Shown here: piece by piece, positions 9,670 to 18,626 of the stretch
Position numbering within the stretch: position 1 is the stretch's first letter
Layout of the letters: the number at the start of each line of letters is the position of its first letter
Assembly (NCBI RefSeq): GCF_000511355.1
Contig: NC_023135.1
Span: 1,018,371 to 1,082,370 of the forward strand
Origin: Leisingera methylohalidivorans DSM 14336
GTDB taxonomy: Bacteria; Pseudomonadota; Alphaproteobacteria; Rhodobacterales; Rhodobacteraceae
Direction of reading: 5' to 3'
Length of the DNA: 64,000 nt
The notes under the pieces: generated by a model
Told to the model about the DNA's origin: nothing
The model's input: the letters and a program-made list of their open reading frames with translations, nothing else
Databases searched by the model: none
Program-made: the position numbers and the translations under genes

Positions 9670-10647
9670 ATGGATACCGAACAGCTGAAGCAGAAGATCT
9701 TGGACGGCGACCGCCGGGCCCTGGCCCGCGCCATCACCCTGGTGGAAAGCGGCCGCGCCGATCACCGCAGCATGGCGCAGGAGCTGCTGTCGGAGCTGGC
9801 AAAGCACAAACGCCAGTCGCTGCGCATCGGCCTGTCCGGCACCCCGGGGGTGGGCAAGTCCACCTTCATCGAAAGCTTCGGCATGATGCTGACAGCGCTG
9901 GGCCTGCGGGTGGCGGTGCTGGCAGTGGATCCCAGCTCGGCGCGCTCCGGCGGTTCGATCCTGGGCGACAAGACCCGGATGGAGCGCCTCAGCCGCGAGC
10001 GTAACGCTTTTATCCGCCCGTCCCCCAGCCAGACCCACCTGGGCGGCGTCGCCCGCCGCTCGCGCGAGGCGGTGGCCCTGTGCGAGGCGGCCGGGTTCGA
10101 CGTGGTGCTGGTCGAGACCGTCGGCGTCGGCCAGTCGGAAACCGTGGTGGCCGAGATGTCGGACCTGTTCCTGCTGCTGCTGGCGCCTGCGGGCGGCGAT
10201 GAGCTGCAGGGGGTGAAGCGCGGCATCATGGAAATGGCCGATCTCATTCTTGTCAACAAGGCCGACGGCCCCCTGAAACCCGTCGCGACCCGCACCTGCG
10301 CCGATTACGCCGGCGCGCTGCGGCTGCTGCGCAAGCGCCCGCAGGACCCGGAAGGCTTCCCCAAGGCGCTGATGGTCTCGGCGGTCGAGGAACACGGGCT
10401 GGAACAGGCCTGGGAGGAGATGCAGGCGCTGACCGCCTGGCGCCGGGAAAACGGCCATTGGGACCGCCGCCGTGCGGATCAGTCCTGCTACTGGTTCGAT
10501 CAGGAGGTGCGCCAGGCGCTGCTGGCGCGGCTGCATACCGCCAGTGCCCAAACCGCCATGGCAGCGCTGTCCGGCCAGGTGGCCGAGGGCGCGCTGACCC
10601 CGGCGGCGGCGGCGGAACAGATGCTGCAGGATCATCTGAAGGGCTGA
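9670..10647 (+). CDS. meaB: MeaB/ArgK-type P-loop GTPase (methylmalonyl-CoA mutase chaperone)
   Basis: A 325-residue SIMIBI G protein. The Walker A motif GTPGVGKST is at residues 57-65, followed by AVDPSSARSGGSILGDKTRM, the switch-like ETVGVGQSE and the base-specificity motif NKAD. The family loads and protects adenosylcobalamin on methylmalonyl-CoA mutase (or ethylmalonyl-CoA mutase), so it links to propionate/ethylmalonyl-CoA metabolism; no mutase is in this window. AGGAAG at 9658-9663 places the start at 9670. The next gene begins five bases after the stop, implying one transcript. Confidence 0.9.
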   Translation: MDTEQLKQKILDGDRRALARAITLVESGRADHRSMAQELLSELAKHKRQSLRIGLSGTPGVGKSTFIESFGMMLTALGLRVAVLAVDPSSARSGGSILGDKTRMERLSRERNAFIRPSPSQTHLGGVARRSREAVALCEAAGFDVVLVETVGVGQSETVVAEMSDLFLLLLAPAGGDELQGVKRGIMEMADLILVNKADGPLKPVATRTCADYAGALRLLRKRPQDPEGFPKALMVSAVEEHGLEQAWEEMQALTAWRRENGHWDRRRADQSCYWFDQEVRQALLARLHTASAQTAMAALSGQVAEGALTPAAAAEQMLQDHLKG

Positions 10648-10652
10648 GGCGC

Positions 10653-11456
10653 ATGCAGGAGATCCGCGTCTTTGACGGCGAAAAACTGCGCGCTTCGCTG
10701 TTCAATGCGCAGGCAGAACGGCTGTTCGTGACTTTCCGCCAGCGGGTGGCCGTGGCCGGGGAGTTCGAAGACCGCGGCCCGGTCAGGAACATGACGCAGC
10801 ACGGCTATGCGCATCTGCATATCCAGTGCCGCAAGAATGACTGGTACGTGAACAGCGAGACCCAGGCCCTGTCCCGCAGCCTGAAAGAGCTGGCCGGGCG
10901 CTATCGGGACGCGGCGGCGATGGGGTTTTCGATGGGCGGCTACGGGGCGCTGCGGTTTTCTGCGGCGCTGAACCTGCAGCGGCTGATCGCCGTCTCGCCG
11001 CAATACACCATTGCGCAAGGTGCGGTGCCGCACGACCGCCGCCGCAAGGAAGCGGCGGCTTTCGATGAAGCCCTGGGCGATCTGATCCGCTATGGCCGCC
11101 ACGGCCTGCAGGGGGTGGTTCTGTTCGATCCGTTCCGCAAGATGGACCTGAGCCACGCGCTGTACATTCAGGCGGTGTTCCCGGATCTGCAGCTGTGCCG
11201 CTTGTCCTGCGGCGGCCATCCGGCCAGCCAGGTGATCCGCGAGGGCGGCAGCTTCTGGGACCTGCAGTCGATGCTGCACACAGGGCCGCTGACCGCGGCG
11301 CGGGTTGTTGGCCTGCACAGAGAGCGGCGCAGGCGCTCTCCGACCTATTGGCAGCGCCTGGCGCGGGTTGCGCGGCAACGCGGCAGGCCGCAGCTCGGCG
11401 CCGCTGCGGACGCATGGCTGGAAAGGCTTGCAGCCGAACAGGAAAAGGGGCAATAA
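10653..11456 (+). CDS. Alpha/beta-hydrolase-like protein
   Basis: A 267-residue predicted cytosolic protein. It contains the nucleophile elbow GFSMGGYGALRF with Ser93, as in serine hydrolases of the alpha/beta fold. Candidate acid and histidine residues lie in the second half (for example GGHPASQ near residue 190). No signal peptide or lid domain was recognised, and the N-terminal 60 residues do not resemble a common esterase. The C-terminus is rich in Arg and Ala. The start at 10653 lies five bases after meaB, so the pair is translationally close, though a functional link to mutase activation is not evident. Substrate unknown. Confidence 0.65.
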   Translation: MQEIRVFDGEKLRASLFNAQAERLFVTFRQRVAVAGEFEDRGPVRNMTQHGYAHLHIQCRKNDWYVNSETQALSRSLKELAGRYRDAAAMGFSMGGYGALRFSAALNLQRLIAVSPQYTIAQGAVPHDRRRKEAAAFDEALGDLIRYGRHGLQGVVLFDPFRKMDLSHALYIQAVFPDLQLCRLSCGGHPASQVIREGGSFWDLQSMLHTGPLTAARVVGLHRERRRRSPTYWQRLARVARQRGRPQLGAAADAWLERLAAEQEKGQ

Positions 11457-11484
11457 ACCCCGCAAGAAAGCTGAGTTGAATCAC

Positions 11485-11513
11485 TTGACGCTGTTGCTGG
11501 TTGATCGTATGAG
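11485..11513 (+). promoter_or_regulatory. Sigma70-type promoter of rpmB
   Basis: TTGACG at 11485-11490 and TATGAG at 11508-11513 are separated by exactly 17 bases, close to the vegetative consensus. They lie about 93 bases ahead of the rpmB ATG with no other gene between. Confidence 0.65.
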
Positions 11514-11562
11514 CAGCGGACCAGTTTTCGGGCGCAGCCAATGGCCGCGCCCCTTGTGATTT

Positions 11563-11583
11563 AGCCCGGAGCTGCTCCGGGCT
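11563..11583 (+). promoter_or_regulatory. Stem-loop in rpmB 5' leader
   Basis: AGCCCGGA, a five-base loop, then TCCGGGCT form a perfect 8-bp hairpin ending 22 bases before the rpmB start and just ahead of its AAGGA ribosome site. It could modulate translation or be a leader attenuator; there is no T run. Confidence 0.45.
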
Positions 11584-11605
11584 TCCAGAAACGAAGGATG
11601 ATGAT

Positions 11606-11896
11606 ATGTCGCGCCGTTGCGAACTGACCGGAAAAGGCCCGATGACTGGCAACAATGTCAGCCACGCGAAAAACAGAACCCGCCGCCGGTTTCTGCCGAA
11701 CCTGAATGATGTGACCCTGCAGTCCGAGACCCTGGGCCGCGGCGTCAAGCTGAAGATCTCCGCTGCTGCGCTGCGCTCGGTTGATCACCGTGGCGGTCTG
11801 GACGCCTTTCTGGCAAAAGCCAAGAACGAAGAGCTGTCCGACAACGCACTGAAAGTGAAGAAAGAGATCGCCAAGGCACAAGCCGCCCAGGCTTGA
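11606..11896 (+). CDS. rpmB: 50S ribosomal protein L28
   Basis: A 96-residue basic protein beginning [23 protein letters not shown], the diagnostic L28 N-terminus, with [13 protein letters not shown] and the later [17 protein letters not shown]. The length is that of the longer alphaproteobacterial L28. It is a component of the large ribosomal subunit. AAGGA in the leader supports the start. It is monocistronic: a good promoter lies upstream and a strong terminator follows at 11937-11973. Confidence 0.97.
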   Translation: MSRRCELTGKGPMTGNNVSHAKNRTRRRFLPNLNDVTLQSETLGRGVKLKISAAALRSVDHRGGLDAFLAKAKNEELSDNALKVKKEIAKAQAAQA

Positions 11897-11936
11897 TAGA
11901 CCTGGCCTGATCCCTTCACCGGATTACAGTTACAGG

Positions 11937-11973
11937 CACCGCGCCGGGGAAACCCGGCGCGGTGTTTGCGTTT
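11937..11973 (+). terminator. Rho-independent terminator of rpmB
   Basis: CACCGCGCCGGG, GAAA tetraloop, CCCGGCGCGGTG (12-bp perfect stem), then TTTGCGTTT. It follows the rpmB stop by about 40 bases. Confidence 0.85.
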
Positions 11974-12035
11974 GCGCAATCTGCCGCGGCGATGGCTCTT
12001 GCGGCGGCGGCGGCGGGCGGGCATATCTGCCGGTG

Positions 12036-12383
12036 ATGAAACATTTTCCGCGCCTGTATCTTGGTCTGTTCCTGGCCCTTGCGGTTGCCCTGACGGCGCA
12101 TAGCGCTGCGGCACGGCAGGGCGCGCGGGACGCGGCCGGGCAGATGGTGATCTGCACAGGCTTGGGGCCGGAAATTGTCTATGTGGACAGCGACGGCCAG
12201 CCGGTGCCGCCGCCGCACAGCTGCCCCGAATGCGTGATGCATCTGCTGGATGCGGTGGCGCTGCCTGCCGCCCTGCCGGTTCCCGGTCAGTCGGCGGGCC
12301 GTGTGGATGCGGTTCCGCAAAAACCGGCCAGGGGCGGGCATCGCGAACCGGAGGCCACCGCCCGTTCGCCGCCTGCGGCCTGA
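12036..12383 (+). CDS. Small exported CxxC protein (DUF2946-like), copper context
   Basis: A 115-residue protein with an N-terminal signal peptide (LYLGLFLALAVALTAHSAAA). The mature part carries VICTGLGPEIVYVDSDGQPV followed by HSCPECVMHLLDA. This resembles the small DUF2946-type proteins that often sit beside PCuAC copper chaperone genes in Rhodobacteraceae; I recall the family from memory and have not searched. The HxCPxC sequence could bind copper in the periplasm. The tail is Pro/Arg-rich and unstructured. A GTG directly precedes the ATG; the ribosome site is poor. It lies 56 bases ahead of the PCuAC gene and likely shares its transcript. Confidence 0.65.
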   Translation: MKHFPRLYLGLFLALAVALTAHSAAARQGARDAAGQMVICTGLGPEIVYVDSDGQPVPPPHSCPECVMHLLDAVALPAALPVPGQSAGRVDAVPQKPARGGHREPEATARSPPAA

Positions 12384-12439
12384 CCGCAGACAACCCCGTT
12401 ACCCCAAAATTCAAATGCTTTCTTACAAGGAGACAGGCA

Positions 12440-12916
12440 ATGTCCCTGAAATCCCAATTCGTTGCCGCCGCCGCTGCGGCCGTTCTGGCCGGTTCGGCCT
12501 TTGCCGGCGGCGCCGATAAGATCCTGGTGCGTGATCAATACGCCCGGGTGTCCTCGCCCGCTGCCAAGGCCGGTGCCGCCTTCATGCAGATCGTGAACCA
12601 GACCGATGCGGATGACCGGCTGATCGGCGTCCGCTCGGATGCGGCGGCAAGGGTGCAGCTGCATACTCACAAGGAAAGTGATGACGGCGTCATGAAGATG
12701 ATGCATGTGGAGGACGGCTTTGCCATCGCCGGGGGCGGCACCCTTATGCTGAAGCGCGGCGGCGATCATGTCATGTTCATGGGGCTGACACGGGCGCTGA
12801 ACCACGGTGATGCGGTGACGCTGACGCTGGTGTTCGAGAAGGCCGGCGAGGTGGAAGTCGAGGTGCCGGTCGATCTGGAGCGCAAGGCCGGGGGCCACGG
12901 CAGCCACTCCAACTGA
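12440..12916 (+). CDS. Periplasmic copper chaperone PCuAC
   Basis: A 158-residue exported protein with a signal peptide cleaved after about ALAGSAFAGG. The copper-binding H-x10-M-x21-H-x-M pattern is exact: it starts at the second His of HTHKES, uses a Met in MKMMHV, and ends DHVMFM. The family delivers Cu(I) to the CuA centre of cytochrome c oxidase together with Sco proteins. A His-rich end (GGHGSHSN) may add metal affinity. AAGGAG at 12427-12432 confirms the start. The upstream CxxC protein gene supports a copper-handling unit. Confidence 0.9.
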   Translation: MSLKSQFVAAAAAAVLAGSAFAGGADKILVRDQYARVSSPAAKAGAAFMQIVNQTDADDRLIGVRSDAAARVQLHTHKESDDGVMKMMHVEDGFAIAGGGTLMLKRGGDHVMFMGLTRALNHGDAVTLTLVFEKAGEVEVEVPVDLERKAGGHGSHSN

Positions 12917-12970
12917 ACCCGGGCAGGGCGGGCGCGGCGTCAGGCTGCGCCGCAGCCCTCCTGCGCGCCC

Positions 12971-12994
12971 AAAGCCCGCCGGAGGGCGGGCTTT
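12971..12994. terminator. Bidirectional terminator between PCuAC and sirtuin genes
   Basis: AAAGCCCGCC, GGA, GGGCGGGCTTT: a perfect 10-11 bp stem flanked by A and T runs between convergent genes. Confidence 0.7.
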
Positions 12995-13007
12995 CCGGGG
13001 TCCGGGG

Positions 13008-13706
13008 TCAGCCGAGCAGCTCTGCCACCCAGGCCGGAACAGTTTCGCTGGCCGGGCCGAAACGGCGCTCGGCAAAGCGCGAGGCGGCGGCGGAAGGCTG
13101 CAGATTCAGCTCTACCGTACGGGCGCCCGCCAGATGCGCCTCATCGACAAAGGCGGCGGCCGGGTAGACCTCGCCCGAGGTGCCGATGGCAGCAAACACA
13201 TCCGCCGCCGCCAGATGCGCAAAGATCTCTTCCATGAAATAGGGGATCTCGCCGAACCAGACCACATCCGGGCGGCCCGCAGGCGCCGCGCAGGCGGGGC
13301 AGGCTATGCCTGTGCGCATTGCCAAAGGGGCGGGCCAGCGGTGGCCGCAGGCGGCGCACAGCGCCCCCGCCAGCGTGCCGTGCATATGCAGCACCGCCTG
13401 CGCGCCGCCGGCCTCGTGCAGCCCGTCCACATTCTGGGTGACGATGACCACCTCGCCCTTGTGCTGTGCCTGCAGCCGCGCCAGCGCCTGATGCGCAGGG
13501 TTCGGCCGGGCCGCCGCCGCCTGGGCGCGGCGGGCGTTGTAAAAGCGATGCACGAGATCCGGGTCGCGGGCAAAGCCTTCAGGGGTTGCCACATCCTCGA
13601 TCCGGTGCTGCGCCCACAGGCCGCCCTCGTCGCGGAAGGTGCCCAGCCCGCTTTCGGCGGAAATCCCGGCGCCGGTCAGGATCACGATCTTTGCACTCTT
13701 TCCCAT
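13008..13706 (-). CDS. cobB: NAD-dependent protein deacylase (class III sirtuin)
   Basis: A 232-residue cytosolic Sir2 protein. It shows the NAD-binding GAGISAESGLGTFR, the TQNVDGLHE motif, the catalytic His109 in HMHG, and four zinc cysteines at 117, 120, 136 and 139. Tyr56 and Arg59 (FYNARR) match the Tyr/Arg pair that lets class III sirtuins such as SIRT5 and E. coli CobB remove succinyl as well as acetyl groups. The ATG at 13706 is preceded by AGGAGG at proper distance; the frame's earlier start is less likely. It is divergent from the tyrosine phosphatase gene, with only 49 bases between them. Confidence 0.93.
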   Translation of the reverse strand: MGKSAKIVILTGAGISAESGLGTFRDEGGLWAQHRIEDVATPEGFARDPDLVHRFYNARRAQAAAARPNPAHQALARLQAQHKGEVVIVTQNVDGLHEAGGAQAVLHMHGTLAGALCAACGHRWPAPLAMRTGIACPACAAPAGRPDVVWFGEIPYFMEEIFAHLAAADVFAAIGTSGEVYPAAAFVDEAHLAGARTVELNLQPSAAASRFAERRFGPASETVPAWVAELLG

Positions 13707-13755
13707 CGCTGCGGAACCTCCTATCACGGGCCCTGTTCACAGGAGCCATAAACGC

Positions 13756-14193
13756 ATGCCTACCCGTATTCTGTTTGTCTGCCTAGGAAACATCTGCCGC
13801 TCGCCGGCGGCCGAGGGCGTGTTCCGCGCGCTGTGCCCGGAGGTTGAGACAGACAGTGCCGGCACGGCATCCTATCACGCAGGCGAGCCGCCCTATGGCC
13901 CGATGCAGGCGGCGGCAAGCGCGCGCGGGCTGGATATCTCGGACCTGCGGGCGCGGCAGTTCCGGCGCGGTGATTTCGACGCCTTCGATCTGATCATCGC
14001 AATGGATGCCGGCAACCTTGAGGCGATCGAAGCCCTGCGCCCGGCGGGCAATGATACCCAAGTGCGCCTGTTCACCGGCTACGCCCCCGGAACCGGCGCC
14101 GATCATGTGCCCGATCCCTATTACACCCGCGACTTCGATGGCTGCCTGGATCTGATCGAAGCGGCCGCCAAAGGATTGAAAGCGGCCCTGTAA
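13756..14193 (+). CDS. Low-molecular-weight protein-tyrosine phosphatase
   Basis: A 145-residue cytosolic phosphatase. The CLGNICRS loop gives the catalytic Cys9 and Arg15, and the general acid is in VPDPYY. The family dephosphorylates phosphotyrosine on proteins, sometimes in polysaccharide regulation and sometimes acting as arsenate reductase. AGGAG at 13741-13745 supports the start at 13756. The stop is immediately followed, with no gap, by the stop of the convergent LysR gene. No partner tyrosine kinase is seen nearby. Confidence 0.92.
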   Translation: MPTRILFVCLGNICRSPAAEGVFRALCPEVETDSAGTASYHAGEPPYGPMQAAASARGLDISDLRARQFRRGDFDAFDLIIAMDAGNLEAIEALRPAGNDTQVRLFTGYAPGTGADHVPDPYYTRDFDGCLDLIEAAAKGLKAAL

Positions 14194-15159
14194 TTACGCC
14201 CCGATCACCCGGAACCCGCCCGCCAGAAACGGCAGCCGCTGCACGGCGGGGTCGATCATCTGGCTCTGCACCAGCCGCCGCAGGGTTTCCGCCACGTCGC
14301 GCGGCACCCGGTCCGCCCAATCGGCGGCCGAAAACAGCGAAATCGTCCGCGACATCTCGCCGAAGGGCAGCGGGAAGGCTTCGATCTGGTCGTGGAACCG
14401 CGCCGCCCGCATGTAGCCCAGCGGGGTGGTGACCGCCCAGCCGATCCGCCGCGCCACCATCGCCATCAGCGCCAGATGCGAGCCGACCTCGAACCGGTCT
14501 TCGAACTCCAGCTTCTGGCGCGCCAGCAGCCCCTCGATCTGCTGCGAGATCAGCTGCTCGCGCGCATAGCGCAGGAAGGGCAGATCCTGCAGCTGCTCTG
14601 CCGCCTGCGCCGCATCGGACAAGGCCCCCTTGGGCGCCACCAGGATGAAGGGGTCGCGCACCAGCGGGTGCTCCACCAGCCCGTCGTGCGGCCTGCCGGT
14701 GGTGGCGGCAACGGCAATATGCAGCTCGCGCGCCTCCATCGCCTGCACAATGTCATGGCTGGAGGCGGTGATCATCTTGAACCGGCACTGGGTCAGGCTA
14801 TCGGCAAGGATGGTCGCCAGCCGCGGTGTCAGGTCGTTGTCAAAATCATCTATCAGCCCGATCGACAGCGCCTGCAGATGGGTGAGGTCCATCACTGTCA
14901 GTTCGCTTTGCGCCAGCCGCAGTTCGGACAGGACCGCCTCGGTCCGGGTCAGAAAACTGCGCCCGGCGGCGGTCAGCACCATCGGACGGCGGCCGTGATC
15001 GATCAATTCGCTGTCCAGCGCCTTTTCCAGGTTGCGCATCTGCTGGCTGACGGCGGGCTGGCTGAGGCCGGTCATCTCCGCCGCCTGCGCCACCGATCCG
15101 GTTTTGGCCAAAGCTTCGAACACTTCCAGCCCGCGCAGGGTAACACCTTTGATCAACAT
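14194..15159 (-). CDS. LysR-family transcriptional regulator
   Basis: A 321-residue regulator. The N-terminal winged helix reads LRGLEVFEALAKTGSVAQAAEMTGLSQPAVSQQMRNLEKAL with the classical LysR spacing, followed by a linker helix and a periplasmic-binding-like effector domain from about residue 90. The target is unknown. LysR genes are often divergent from their target; here the upstream side (15160-15337) leads to another minus-strand gene, so the target is not obvious. The frame extends to 15222, but the ATG at 15159 (MLIKGVTLRGL) begins right at the helix-turn-helix and is preferred. Confidence 0.88.
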   Translation of the reverse strand: MLIKGVTLRGLEVFEALAKTGSVAQAAEMTGLSQPAVSQQMRNLEKALDSELIDHGRRPMVLTAAGRSFLTRTEAVLSELRLAQSELTVMDLTHLQALSIGLIDDFDNDLTPRLATILADSLTQCRFKMITASSHDIVQAMEARELHIAVAATTGRPHDGLVEHPLVRDPFILVAPKGALSDAAQAAEQLQDLPFLRYAREQLISQQIEGLLARQKLEFEDRFEVGSHLALMAMVARRIGWAVTTPLGYMRAARFHDQIEAFPLPFGEMSRTISLFSAADWADRVPRDVAETLRRLVQSQMIDPAVQRLPFLAGGFRVIGA

Positions 15160-15337
15160 GCAATCGCTCCAATAGCTTACGCCGTTTGTTCCGCGTTGCA
15201 GCAGCCCGGTCAAGGGGGGCAAAGGCGCAGCCTAACCCCTTGCGAAAATGCCGCAGCGCAGATGCAGCTGAACGGAAACAGGCGCCCGCAGGGGCGGCTG
15301 TTTCCGCGGTTTGACTGAAAGACTGAAAGCCGGGGCG

Positions 15338-15649
15338 TCAGCCGCAGCTGCGCGCCGCGTGATCGCCAAACGCCTTATAGCGCAGCCACAGCCGTTCGTC
15401 CGTGCGGCTGGAGGACTGACGCACCACCTGGGCCTGGTGCGGATCGGAGAACCATTTCGAGACGGTCTTGCGCTCGGCCCGTGTCAGGCTGCGGTTGGCC
15501 ACCTTCTGGATGCAGCGGCACAAGCCGGGCGAGGCGGCGGTGCGGTCGGACTGGCGGCAGGCGCGCTCAATCTCGCCGGCTTCGGCGCCGGCAGGCGCCA
15601 GTGCGGTGAGGAACCCGGCGCAAAGCGCGGCGGTCAGGAAAAATTTCAT
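15338..15649 (-). CDS. Small exported cysteine-containing protein, conserved in Rhodobacterales
   Basis: A 103-residue protein with a clear signal peptide (MKFFLTAALCAGFLTALAPAGAEAG). The mature part has ERACRQSDRTAASPGLCRCIQKVANRSLT, then WFSDPHQAQVVRQS. Relatives that I remember in Rhodobacteraceae carry misleading labels such as arginine transporter; nothing in the sequence supports transport. The three mature cysteines plus the C-terminal one (ARSCG) suggest disulfide bonding in the periplasm. The start at 15649 is chosen because the signal peptide begins there. Function unknown. Confidence 0.65.
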   Translation of the reverse strand: MKFFLTAALCAGFLTALAPAGAEAGEIERACRQSDRTAASPGLCRCIQKVANRSLTRAERKTVSKWFSDPHQAQVVRQSSSRTDERLWLRYKAFGDHAARSCG

Positions 15650-15798
15650 CTTGCTCGTGCCCCGTTTTTTGGCAAGCAGGTCTGCTGCCCGCAGAATTGG
15701 CGGCAGTATGCCAAAAGCCAAAGCGCGTTTCAATCACGGTAATCGGGAGAGTCAGGGCCGGAGCGCCGGTTGCCCCGGCCCTCCGGCTGCTGCCGTCT

Positions 15799-15981
15799 TC
15801 AGGCCTGGTTCGGCCCGCGCAGGGCGCGGACTGCCTGGCGCACGGCTTTCCAGTCTGCGGCCTCGGTGTCCTTGCCGGCTTCCTGGCAGGTGCGCATCTT
15901 CTGCGCGGCTTCGGCTTCGGCTTTGTCGCCATGCGCGGCATAGAGCGCGCGTGCATATTCAGCGGCTTTGATTGCATCCAT
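15799..15981 (-). CDS. Small helical protein, Rhodobacterales-conserved
   Basis: A 60-residue, highly charged and Ala-rich protein (AEYARALYAAHGDKAEAEAAQKM...), predicted largely helical, with no signal or membrane segment. A strong AGGAGG lies about nine bases before the ATG, which supports it as a real gene despite its size. I recall similar short proteins in other Roseobacters. Role unknown. The upstream 15982-16618 region carries no recognised gene. Confidence 0.6.
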   Translation of the reverse strand: MDAIKAAEYARALYAAHGDKAEAEAAQKMRTCQEAGKDTEAADWKAVRQAVRALRGPNQA

Positions 15982-16618
15982 GCGGGTCGTCCTCCTTTGC
16001 TGTGTCTCCCACCAGAGGGGCGCGCGTTTCGCGGTACAGAAGGAGTATAGCGCATTTCGGGTGCACGCGAAGGGGGCGGGGAGAATTTGAGGCGTTCGGG
16101 GCGTCTGGAAGCGCCGGGGGCTGTCCGCACGGCCCCTTCAGGAAGCAACAGCCGCGTCTTTGTTCCGAGGGCGGCGGCTGACTTTCTGGGGGGCAAGCGC
16201 GCCTTCCGGCGGGGAGTGAGGGCCGTCCTGGAATTGATGCGGGGCACCACTTCAGACCCGAACGGGCGGAGCCCTGTTCAGGCGCGGCGGACCTATTGCA
16301 GAGCGAAGGGCCGCGTCTGACCTTGGGGAGGCGCAGCGCGCCTTGCCGCGGGGGCGGTCAGGCGCGGCCCGGCCTCCCGGCCGGGCGGGTGGTTGAATTA
16401 CCATGCTGCCTGATGCTGATACGCATGTGCGTGCAGAAGTGCCCTGAAGCGCAGGCGGCGCAGGCTGAACGCGCCGCCCCTGACAGCGGGCTCCTGGCTG
16501 ATCTTCGGTCTCGATCTGGCGCAAAACCCGGCCTCCAATTCCCCACCCGGTGAAATATCATCAGCTGGACCGCTGCGCCCGCTTGACCAAACCCCAAAAC
16601 CAAATCATATCCCCTTGC
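15982..16618. other. 637-base gap with no supported gene
   Basis: Only short overlapping frames exist, with no family resemblance. The stretch is GC-rich and includes scattered GC palindromes, for example CCCGGCCTCCCGGCCGGGCGGG near 16365-16385 and ACGCATGTGCGT at 16421-16432. It ends at the lepA start. It could hold an old decayed gene, but I cannot identify one. Confidence 0.5.
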
Positions 16619-18418
16619 ATGACAGACCTCGCCAAAATCCGCAATTTCTCCATCGTCGCCCATATCGACCATGGCAAATCCACCCTCGCTGACCGGCTTA
16701 TCCAGGAGACCGGCACGGTGAAGGACCGCGATATGAAGGAACAGCTTCTCGACTCGATGGATATCGAGCGCGAGCGCGGGATCACCATCAAGGCCAACAC
16801 CGTCCGCATCGATTACACTGCCGATGACGGCGACACCTATGTGCTGAACCTGATCGACACCCCCGGCCACGTCGACTTTGCCTATGAGGTCTCCCGCTCC
16901 ATGCGCGCGGTCGAAGGCTCGCTTCTGGTGGTCGACAGCTCGCAAGGGGTCGAGGCGCAGACCCTGGCCAATGTCTATCACGCGATGGAGGCCGACCACG
17001 AGATCGTGCCGGTGCTGAACAAGATCGACCTGCCGGCTTCCGACTGCGACCGGGTGGCGGAACAGATCGAGGATGTGATCGGCATCGACGCCTCGGGCGC
17101 CATTCAGGTGTCCGCCAAGACCGGCCAGGGCATCCGCGAAACGCTGGAAGCCATCGTGCAGCACCTGCCGGCCCCCAAAGGCACCCGCGACGCGCCGCTG
17201 AAGGCGATGCTGGTGGACAGCTGGTACGACGCCTATCTCGGCGTCATCGTGCTGGTGCGGATCATGGACGGGGTGCTGAAAAAGGGCATGCGGGTCAAAT
17301 TCATGTCCAATGACACCCTGCATAACGTTGACCGTATCGGCGTGTTCCGCCCGGAAATGCAGATGATCGACAGCCTCGGCCCCGGCGAGATCGGCTTCCT
17401 CACCGCTTCGATCAAACAGGTGCGCGACACCCGTGTCGGCGACACCATCACCAATGACCGCAACGGCACCGAGGTGGCGCTGCCAGGCTTCAAACCCGCC
17501 CAGCCGGTGGTGTTCTGCGGGCTGTTCCCGGTCGATAGCGCCGAATTCGAAGACCTGCGCGAGGCGATCGACAAGCTGGCCCTGAACGACGCCTCCTTCT
17601 CGTTTGAAATGGAAACCTCCGCCGCGCTGGGCTTCGGCTTCCGCTGCGGCTTCCTCGGGCTGCTGCACCTCGAAGTGATCCGCGACCGGATCGAGCGCGA
17701 ATACAACATCGAGCTGATCACCACCGCGCCTTCGGTGATTTACCACGTGTTCATGAAGGACGGCGAGAAGATCGACCTGCACAACCCCGCCGACATGCCC
17801 GACATGTCCAAGGTCGACCACATCCAGGAGCCGCGCATCAAGGCGACGATCCTGGTGCCCGACGACTACCTCGGCGATGTGCTGAAGCTCTGCCAGGAGC
17901 GCCGCGGCCTGCAGGAAGACCTGACCTATGCCGGCTCCCGCGCCATGGTGGTCTATGACCTGCCCCTGAACGAGGTGGTGTTCGACTTCTACGACCGGCT
18001 GAAATCGGTGACCAAGGGCTATGCCTCCTTTGACTACCAGATGACCGGCTACCGCGAGGATGCGCTGGTCAAGATGTCGGTGCTGGTCAATGACGAGCCG
18101 GTCGATGCGCTGTCGATGATGGTGCACCGCGACCGGGCCGAGATGCGCGGCCGTGCGATGTGCGAAAAGCTGAAAGAGCTGATCCCGCGCCACATGTTCA
18201 AGATCCCGATCCAGGCGGCGATCGGCGGCAAGGTGATTGCCCGCGAAACCCTGTCCGCCCTGCGCAAGGACGTGACCGCCAAATGCTACGGCGGCGACGC
18301 GACGCGGAAGCGCAAGCTGCTGGACAAGCAGAAAGCGGGCAAGAAGAAGATGCGCCAGTTCGGCAAGGTCGACATCCCGCAGGAAGCGTTTATTTCCGCC
18401 CTCAAAATGGACAGCTGA
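16619..18418 (+). CDS. lepA: Elongation factor 4 (LepA)
   Basis: A 599-residue translational GTPase, exactly the family length. G1 is AHIDHGKST (residues 14-22), G2 is in RERGITIK, G3 is DTPGHVDF and G4 is NKID. The LepA-specific C-terminal domain ends with [24 protein letters not shown]. It back-translocates or remodels stalled ribosomes. The frame opens at 16550, but [19 protein letters not shown] at 16619 is the conserved start. A terminator follows at 18528-18550. Confidence 0.96.
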   Translation: MTDLAKIRNFSIVAHIDHGKSTLADRLIQETGTVKDRDMKEQLLDSMDIERERGITIKANTVRIDYTADDGDTYVLNLIDTPGHVDFAYEVSRSMRAVEGSLLVVDSSQGVEAQTLANVYHAMEADHEIVPVLNKIDLPASDCDRVAEQIEDVIGIDASGAIQVSAKTGQGIRETLEAIVQHLPAPKGTRDAPLKAMLVDSWYDAYLGVIVLVRIMDGVLKKGMRVKFMSNDTLHNVDRIGVFRPEMQMIDSLGPGEIGFLTASIKQVRDTRVGDTITNDRNGTEVALPGFKPAQPVVFCGLFPVDSAEFEDLREAIDKLALNDASFSFEMETSAALGFGFRCGFLGLLHLEVIRDRIEREYNIELITTAPSVIYHVFMKDGEKIDLHNPADMPDMSKVDHIQEPRIKATILVPDDYLGDVLKLCQERRGLQEDLTYAGSRAMVVYDLPLNEVVFDFYDRLKSVTKGYASFDYQMTGYREDALVKMSVLVNDEPVDALSMMVHRDRAEMRGRAMCEKLKELIPRHMFKIPIQAAIGGKVIARETLSALRKDVTAKCYGGDATRKRKLLDKQKAGKKKMRQFGKVDIPQEAFISALKMDS

Positions 18419-18527
18419 GGCTGTCCGTTTCCGAGGGCGCGCGGGCGAAAGCGGTTGGCGCAGCCAATTGCGTGCCCGCACCCCGGCGTTCTGCGGCGGA
18501 AACGAGACCTTTTCAAACAGTTGCAAC

Positions 18528-18550
18528 ACGGGGCTTCGGCCCCGTTTTCT
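18528..18550 (+). terminator. Rho-independent terminator of lepA
   Basis: ACGGGGC, TTCG tetraloop, GCCCCGT, then TTTTCTG: a compact 7-bp hairpin with a UUCG-type loop about 110 bases after lepA. Confidence 0.75.
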
Positions 18551-18570
18551 GTTTCTGCCCCATCCAAAGT

Positions 18571-18626
18571 CCCGCCCGGCCGAGAGGCCGGGCAGCGCCC
18601 GATCCGCCGCCACGGGCGGGCACGGC
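18571..18626. repeat. REP-like palindromic element, copy 1
   Basis: CCCGCCCGGCCGAGAGGCCGGGC plus a following GGCAGCGCCCGATCC and GGGCGGGC. It matches elements at 19846-19945 and 35461-35530 in order and orientation, and more loosely at 59077-59105. It marks the lepA side of the AT-rich islet. Confidence 0.65.

Noticed and set aside
7214..9688. 824-residue plus-strand frame opposite hrpB
   Set aside because: Shadow frame; hrpB motifs on the minus strand are complete.
9514..10635. Long minus-strand frame of 373 residues opposite meaB
   Set aside because: It is the antisense shadow of meaB, with His/Gln/Arg-rich composition and no family motif; meaB has intact GTPase motifs.
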